Shown piece after piece: positions 60,699-64,000 of a DNA stretch of 64,000 nt (its first letter is position 1; every line of letters begins with the position of its first letter). The translations under genes and the position numbers were made by a program. The stretch spans positions 124,001 to 188,000 of the forward strand of contig JBFMBX010000003.1 of assembly GCA_040754815.1 (NCBI GenBank). Reading direction: 5' to 3'. Origin of the DNA: Bellilinea sp040754815 (lineage in GTDB: Bacteria > Chloroflexota > Anaerolineae > Anaerolineales > Anaerolineaceae). The notes under the pieces are model-generated. The model had not been told where the DNA came from. It did no database searches and saw nothing but the letters and a program-made list of their open reading frames with translations.

Positions 60699-61930
60699 AG
60701 CTGGTCGGATTTTTGTTTTTCAACCAGTGAAAAATTGCGGATAGCCATAGAGGCAATGGTTATGCCGATACTGATGGATGCAGTTGCCGCCGGAGACGGT
60801 GCATTAAGAACGTGAATCATGCGGCGTGCCTCCACAATACGAAAGTCGTCAACCAGTGCGCCGTTTGCTTCCAGGGCTTGCGCTCGTACACCTGCTCCGC
60901 TGCGGTGAACATCCTCCATGCTTAATTCGGGAATCAGTTTTCTCAGAGCGTTTACAAAAGCTCTTTTGGAGAGAGAGCGATAAAATTCATCGAAACCCAT
61001 GCGCCAGTATTTCAAGGCCATGCGCCAGAAACCGATGAATGTTGCATAGGTCAGCATATCCGGAATCGAAATATCGCTGAATTTATACCCTTCTCTTTTG
61101 AAAGCCAATACCGCATTCGGTCCGGCCTCAATACCTCCTGTAACTCGGCGGGTGAAGTGGACACCCAAAAATGGGAAACGGGGATCGGGGACGGGGTAAA
61201 TCAGATTTTTTACGAGATGATGTTTTTCCGGCACGATATCATAATACTCACCCCGGAAAGGGATAATTTGTAAACCGGGATTGACTCCGCATTTTTTCGC
61301 TATGCGGTCTGAGTATAAACCGCCGCAATTAATCAGATAGCGGGCTTTTATCTCTCCCTGTGATGTGTGAAGAATCAGTTCGTCATTATTTTGAGTTAAT
61401 GACTGAAAAGTACATTGAGTGAGAATTTCTCCGCCTTCGGCTTTGAACAGTTCTGCATATTTTTCGACCACCTGCACATAATCAACAATGCCGGTTTGCG
61501 GGACATAAATCCCTGCCAGACCCGTGGTATGGGGTTCGTATTCTTTGATCTCTTCAGGTGAAAGGCGGCGCAAACCTGTCAGCCCATTGGCCTGTCCACG
61601 TTCCAGCAGATTTTCGAGGCGCGGGAGTTCTTCAGGCGTGGTGGCAACAATAACCTTACCGCAATTCTCATGGCGAATATCATAATCCTGACAAAACCGG
61701 TAGAGAGCTTCTCTGCCTTCCACACAATTGCGCGCTTTGAGAGATCCGGGTTTATAGTAGATACCCGAATGAATGACCCCGCTGTTGTTACCGGTTTGAT
61801 GAGCGGCCAGTTTTTTTTCGGCTTCCAATACAACAATGCTGGCGGAAGTTTGTCTGGAAAGTGCCATCGCGGTGGCCATGCCTACAATTCCCCCGCCGAT
61901 GATCGCGATATCATAAGTACGGTCACTCAT
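60689..61930 (-). CDS. lhgO: L-2-hydroxyglutarate oxidase
   Basis: An FAD enzyme of the DAO superfamily that oxidises L-2-hydroxyglutarate to 2-oxoglutarate. The protein has 413 residues. The dinucleotide motif is IAIIGGGIVGMATAMAL, followed by HQTGNNSGVIHSGIYYKPGSLKA, a LhgO signature, and FRGEYYDIVPEK and HFTRRVTGG-EAGPNAV segments. GAGG precedes the ATG. No other 2-hydroxyglutarate gene is adjacent. Confidence 0.92.
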   Translation of the reverse strand: MSDRTYDIAIIGGGIVGMATAMALSRQTSASIVVLEAEKKLAAHQTGNNSGVIHSGIYYKPGSLKARNCVEGREALYRFCQDYDIRHENCGKVIVATTPEELPRLENLLERGQANGLTGLRRLSPEEIKEYEPHTTGLAGIYVPQTGIVDYVQVVEKYAELFKAEGGEILTQCTFQSLTQNNDELILHTSQGEIKARYLINCGGLYSDRIAKKCGVNPGLQIIPFRGEYYDIVPEKHHLVKNLIYPVPDPRFPFLGVHFTRRVTGGIEAGPNAVLAFKREGYKFSDISIPDMLTYATFIGFWRMALKYWRMGFDEFYRSLSKRAFVNALRKLIPELSMEDVHRSGAGVRAQALEANGALVDDFRIVEARRMIHVLNAPSPAATASISIGITIASMAIRNFSLVEKQKSDQLHR

Positions 61931-62055
61931 TCTTCGCCTCTCTTTTTGTTATTTTATTTAAAACAAACTGAATTACAGATAATTCATTATACTTCACCTA
62001 AATTGTAAGGATTAATCAATATGTTAGTGATTTTTTTACGATTTTTGAGTGATTT

Positions 62056-62721
62056 TCAATTCAACCACGCTGATAAATTGGCCTGATTGGGAGTGGTTTT
62101 CTTCTGGTAGTTTATGACCGAAATTTCCCGACGGTACAATCTGGTTAATTTATAAAGTAGATGGGCGGTGGTTTCCGATTCGAGCAAATCCTGTTTTTCA
62201 TGCAAGGGGATTTGCAGCAATGAGGCGGCCAGGTAAAGTTTGACAAGAGGATCTTCGGGGAGTTCAAGGTGCTGGATATCCACGTGCAGTTCTTCATCGG
62301 AAAGAGAATTAAGAGTCCGGATATAACGGTAAATCCATGGTTCAAAAATGCGTACGCCGCGCGCAACGGCAATGGTGTGAGGTTCTTCCATCGGGAATAT
62401 TTCTACCATGGCTGTCAGATACGGTAGATCGTAATTGAGAGATTTAATTTTGAATCGTTCCTCACCAATGGTGAGAATATTCATCCTGCCATCCTCCAAC
62501 TTTTCAACCTGAATGATGCTGGCAGTACAACCAATGGTATAAGGTTTGGCTAGAGGGCCCGATGCTTCCAACCCTTGCTGGATGAGAACTATGCCAAACG
62601 GCTGGTTTTCGGAAATACAGCGTTGAATCATCAGGCGATATCTCGCTTCGAAGATATGAAGCGGTAAAGGCATGCCCGGAAACAAAACGGTGTGTAATGG
62701 AAATAAGCATAGTTCACGCAT
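62056..62721 (-). CDS. Lon N-terminal substrate-binding domain protein
   Basis: The protein has 221 residues, a stand-alone LON substrate-binding (PUA-like) domain without ATPase or protease parts: LCLFPLHTVLFPGMPLPLHIFE, ENQPFGIVLI, IGCTASIIQVEKLEDGRMNILTIGEERF. Such proteins are common and may act as adaptors or substrate receptors, but the role is not known. No Shine-Dalgarno close to the ATG; GGTGGG lies 16 nt away. Confidence 0.88.
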   Translation of the reverse strand: MRELCLFPLHTVLFPGMPLPLHIFEARYRLMIQRCISENQPFGIVLIQQGLEASGPLAKPYTIGCTASIIQVEKLEDGRMNILTIGEERFKIKSLNYDLPYLTAMVEIFPMEEPHTIAVARGVRIFEPWIYRYIRTLNSLSDEELHVDIQHLELPEDPLVKLYLAASLLQIPLHEKQDLLESETTAHLLYKLTRLYRREISVINYQKKTTPNQANLSAWLN

Positions 62722-62777
62722 AATTCGATCAAGTTTCCCACCTAACTTTAAAACAATTTAAGAAATGTTGCCAGCGC

Positions 62778-62806
62778 TTGTATGAGGTTTCTTCTGCGGT
62801 TATAAT
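62778..62806 (+). promoter_or_regulatory. Promoter giving a leaderless transcript
   Basis: TTGTAT (62778-62783), a 17-bp spacer and TATAAT (62801-62806), then six bases and the ATG at 62813. No Shine-Dalgarno can fit. Confidence 0.75.
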
Positions 62807-62812
62807 CGCAAC

Positions 62813-63079
62813 ATGGATTACGAACGACCTCAAATGGATTTTCCCACCGTTTTCCGATTAAGAGTAATCGGTGCTAATCAAGACGATTTTGCAACTTATG
62901 TCATGGTCGAAGTACGCAAGCATGTGCCGGATTTAACCGAGGATGCAATCGAAGCCAAGACCAGCAATGGGGGAAAGTATCTGGCGGTTAAAGTATCCTT
63001 TGTTGCCGAATCACGTGAACAGCTGGATGCAATTTACGCTCACCTCAGTGCTCAAGAGCGGGTTATTTATGTGTTATAG
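62813..63079 (+). CDS. DUF493 (YbeD-like) family protein
   Basis: The protein has 88 residues, with PTVFRLRVIGANQDDFATYVMVEVRKH at the start and KYLAVKVSFVAESREQLDAIYAHL later, the compact ACT-like fold of DUF493. Function is unknown; E. coli YbeD sits beside lipB. The predicted mRNA begins at or next to the ATG. It converges on the permease gene, 11 bp apart. Confidence 0.88.
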   Translation: MDYERPQMDFPTVFRLRVIGANQDDFATYVMVEVRKHVPDLTEDAIEAKTSNGGKYLAVKVSFVAESREQLDAIYAHLSAQERVIYVL

Positions 63080-63090
63080 AGCAAGTAAAG

Positions 63091-63735
63091 TCAAGCCGGC
63101 GTTTGACGGGATTGCATCCAGCGTCCGCTAATGGATTTTTCAACGGTTAAAATTCCGCGGTTGAAGAAGAGCGCCAGCAAACCAACGAAAACAGCCCCAA
63201 TCCAGATTTTATCCATCCTACCGGCCTGAGCAATTCCCTCGAATAGCAAAACACCCAGACCGCCTGCGCCAAATTTTGCCCCAATGGTCGCTATTGCTAC
63301 CGAGATAACGCTGGCCAGCCGTACACCGGCTAAAATGAGCGGCAAAGCGATGGGTATTTGAACGCGAAGAGCAATTTGAAATGGGCTCATGCCCATGCCC
63401 CGGGACGCTTCTAAAATAGAGGGATCTATGGCTTGGAAGCCGGCGATGATGTTCCGCAGTAAAATGATTTGACTGTAAATAACCAGTGCAGTCATGACGG
63501 AGCGGGCATTGAGACCCAAAAGGGGGATGAGAAAAATCATCAGAGCGATACTGGGGATGGTGTAAAGGATATTATTGAAAGAAATAACAAAACCGGAAAG
63601 GCGTGGATAACGATTAATCAACCACCCCAATGGCATGGCAATGATGAAGGCGATTGCAACGGGAACAATTGCGAGTTGGAAATGTCGAAGCGTTAGTTGG
63701 AGGATGTAATCGAGGTTGTTGAATAAATAAGTCAT
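63091..63735 (-). CDS. Osmoprotectant (glycine betaine/choline) ABC transporter permease
   Basis: The protein has 214 residues and about five or six membrane helices, the OpuCB/ProW-type size for split permeases. The EAA loop reads ASRGMGMSPFQIALRVQIPIALPLILAG, and GAGGLGVLLFEGI is a hallmark near the C-terminus. AGAGGTTAAGGG precedes the ATG, 10 bp after the ATPase stop. The binding protein gene would lie outside the window. Confidence 0.9.
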   Translation of the reverse strand: MTYLFNNLDYILQLTLRHFQLAIVPVAIAFIIAMPLGWLINRYPRLSGFVISFNNILYTIPSIALMIFLIPLLGLNARSVMTALVIYSQIILLRNIIAGFQAIDPSILEASRGMGMSPFQIALRVQIPIALPLILAGVRLASVISVAIATIGAKFGAGGLGVLLFEGIAQAGRMDKIWIGAVFVGLLALFFNRGILTVEKSISGRWMQSRQTPA

Positions 63736-63745
63736 CCCTTAACCT

Positions 63746-64000
63746 CTACGAAGAGCAACCCACTTTTCGAATCTGATCAAATGTAACCAGGCCAACAGGT
63801 TGATTATTTCTGGTCACAATCACACAATCAGTCACGGGGGAAAGCATGAGAGAGAGAACTTGTTTCAGATTTGTTCCAACAGAAACGCATGGAAACTGGC
63901 GGGGATCCAAATTTGGATCCACAGGCCGCATGACTGATTCGACTCTCACCAGTGATAATTGTCTGATGCGGTCATCCGTATTGAGCAGTTGTTGAACGAA
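63746..64000 (-). CDS. Osmoprotectant ABC transporter ATP-binding protein, C-terminal part
   Basis: The frame is open to the window edge, so only the last 84 residues are seen. They contain the end of the ABC ATPase extension (FVQQLLNTDDRIRQLSLV) and one CBS-like unit (VSVGTNLKQVLSLML, DCVIVTRNNQPVGLVTFDQI). OpuCA/ProV-type ATPases carry such C-terminal CBS domains for ionic-strength sensing. The partial nature limits the call. Confidence 0.75.
   Translation of the reverse strand, partial: FVQQLLNTDDRIRQLSLVRVESVMRPVDPNLDPRQFPCVSVGTNLKQVLSLMLSPVTDCVIVTRNNQPVGLVTFDQIRKVGCSS

Noticed and set aside
1..64000. CRISPR arrays, insertion sequences, phage genes or tRNA genes
   Set aside because: No direct-repeat arrays, transposase motifs, integrases or cloverleaf-forming intergenic sequences were found on reading both strands.

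Overview
The window looks like chromosomal DNA of a bacterium of the phylum Chloroflexota, most likely class Anaerolineae. This is inferred from the mixture of genes: Thr/Pro-rich lipoprotein linkers, a split glycine decarboxylase, BMP-type purine transport beside a molybdenum hydroxylase, an AcnA aconitase, LuxR-type two-component genes and several large uncharacterised membrane proteins. No 16S or other decisive marker is present, so the class is a moderate-confidence call. Genes are dense, on both strands, with many 4-14 bp overlaps. I see no insertion sequence, prophage, CRISPR array, tRNA or rRNA.

Layout. 1-5050: a TPR protein overlapping a TPR plus caspase-fold (C25-like) protease. 5073-7891: alaS. 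7893-9583: a membrane metallophosphoesterase with a DJ-1/PfpI protein. 9620-13155: the gcvH-gcvPA-gcvPB operon behind a tandem glycine riboswitch. 13197-22099: a radical-SAM/HhH protein, a methyltransferase, a SpoIIE-type phosphatase, a glycosyltransferase, YigZ, a frameshifted membrane protein, a fatty-acid-hydroxylase-like protein, gpmA and a TspO-like protein. 22209-27187: YdcF, a lycopene-cyclase-like protein, adenosine deaminase and an S9 peptidase, the last three overlapping. 27496-36252: xanthine-dehydrogenase-type molybdenum hydroxylase genes and a four-gene BMP-family ABC importer, suggesting purine or nucleoside uptake and oxidation. 36263-40359: a dihydrouridine synthase, a polyferredoxin, a GH63-like hydrolase and an M15-like lipoprotein. 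40421-46386: argG-argH plus a 48-codon ORF, preceded by a leader-peptide attenuator, then acnA. 46489-50437: a PhnDCE-type importer with an unusually large permease. 50458-56695: a two-component system, a membrane protein, typA and an M1-like metallopeptidase lipoprotein. 56697-64000: a DUF2877 protein, a riboswitch-like leader before a cyclase-family/GNAT-like pair, a PlsC-like acyltransferase, LhgO, a Lon-N protein, a DUF493 protein, and an osmoprotectant ABC importer cut by the window edge.

The most unusual feature is RNA-level control. Four leaders have clear foldable architecture: the glycine riboswitch (known class); an argG leader with a 27-codon ORF carrying clustered Arg codons and mutually exclusive terminator/antiterminator pairings; a 57.7 kb leader with a perfect 12-bp closing stem plus terminator that matches no class I can recall; and a 31.2 kb leader with an 8-bp closing stem around the ribosome-binding site of the molybdenum-hydroxylase FAD subunit. 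Several genes have a -10 box only 6-7 bp before the ATG, which predicts leaderless mRNAs.
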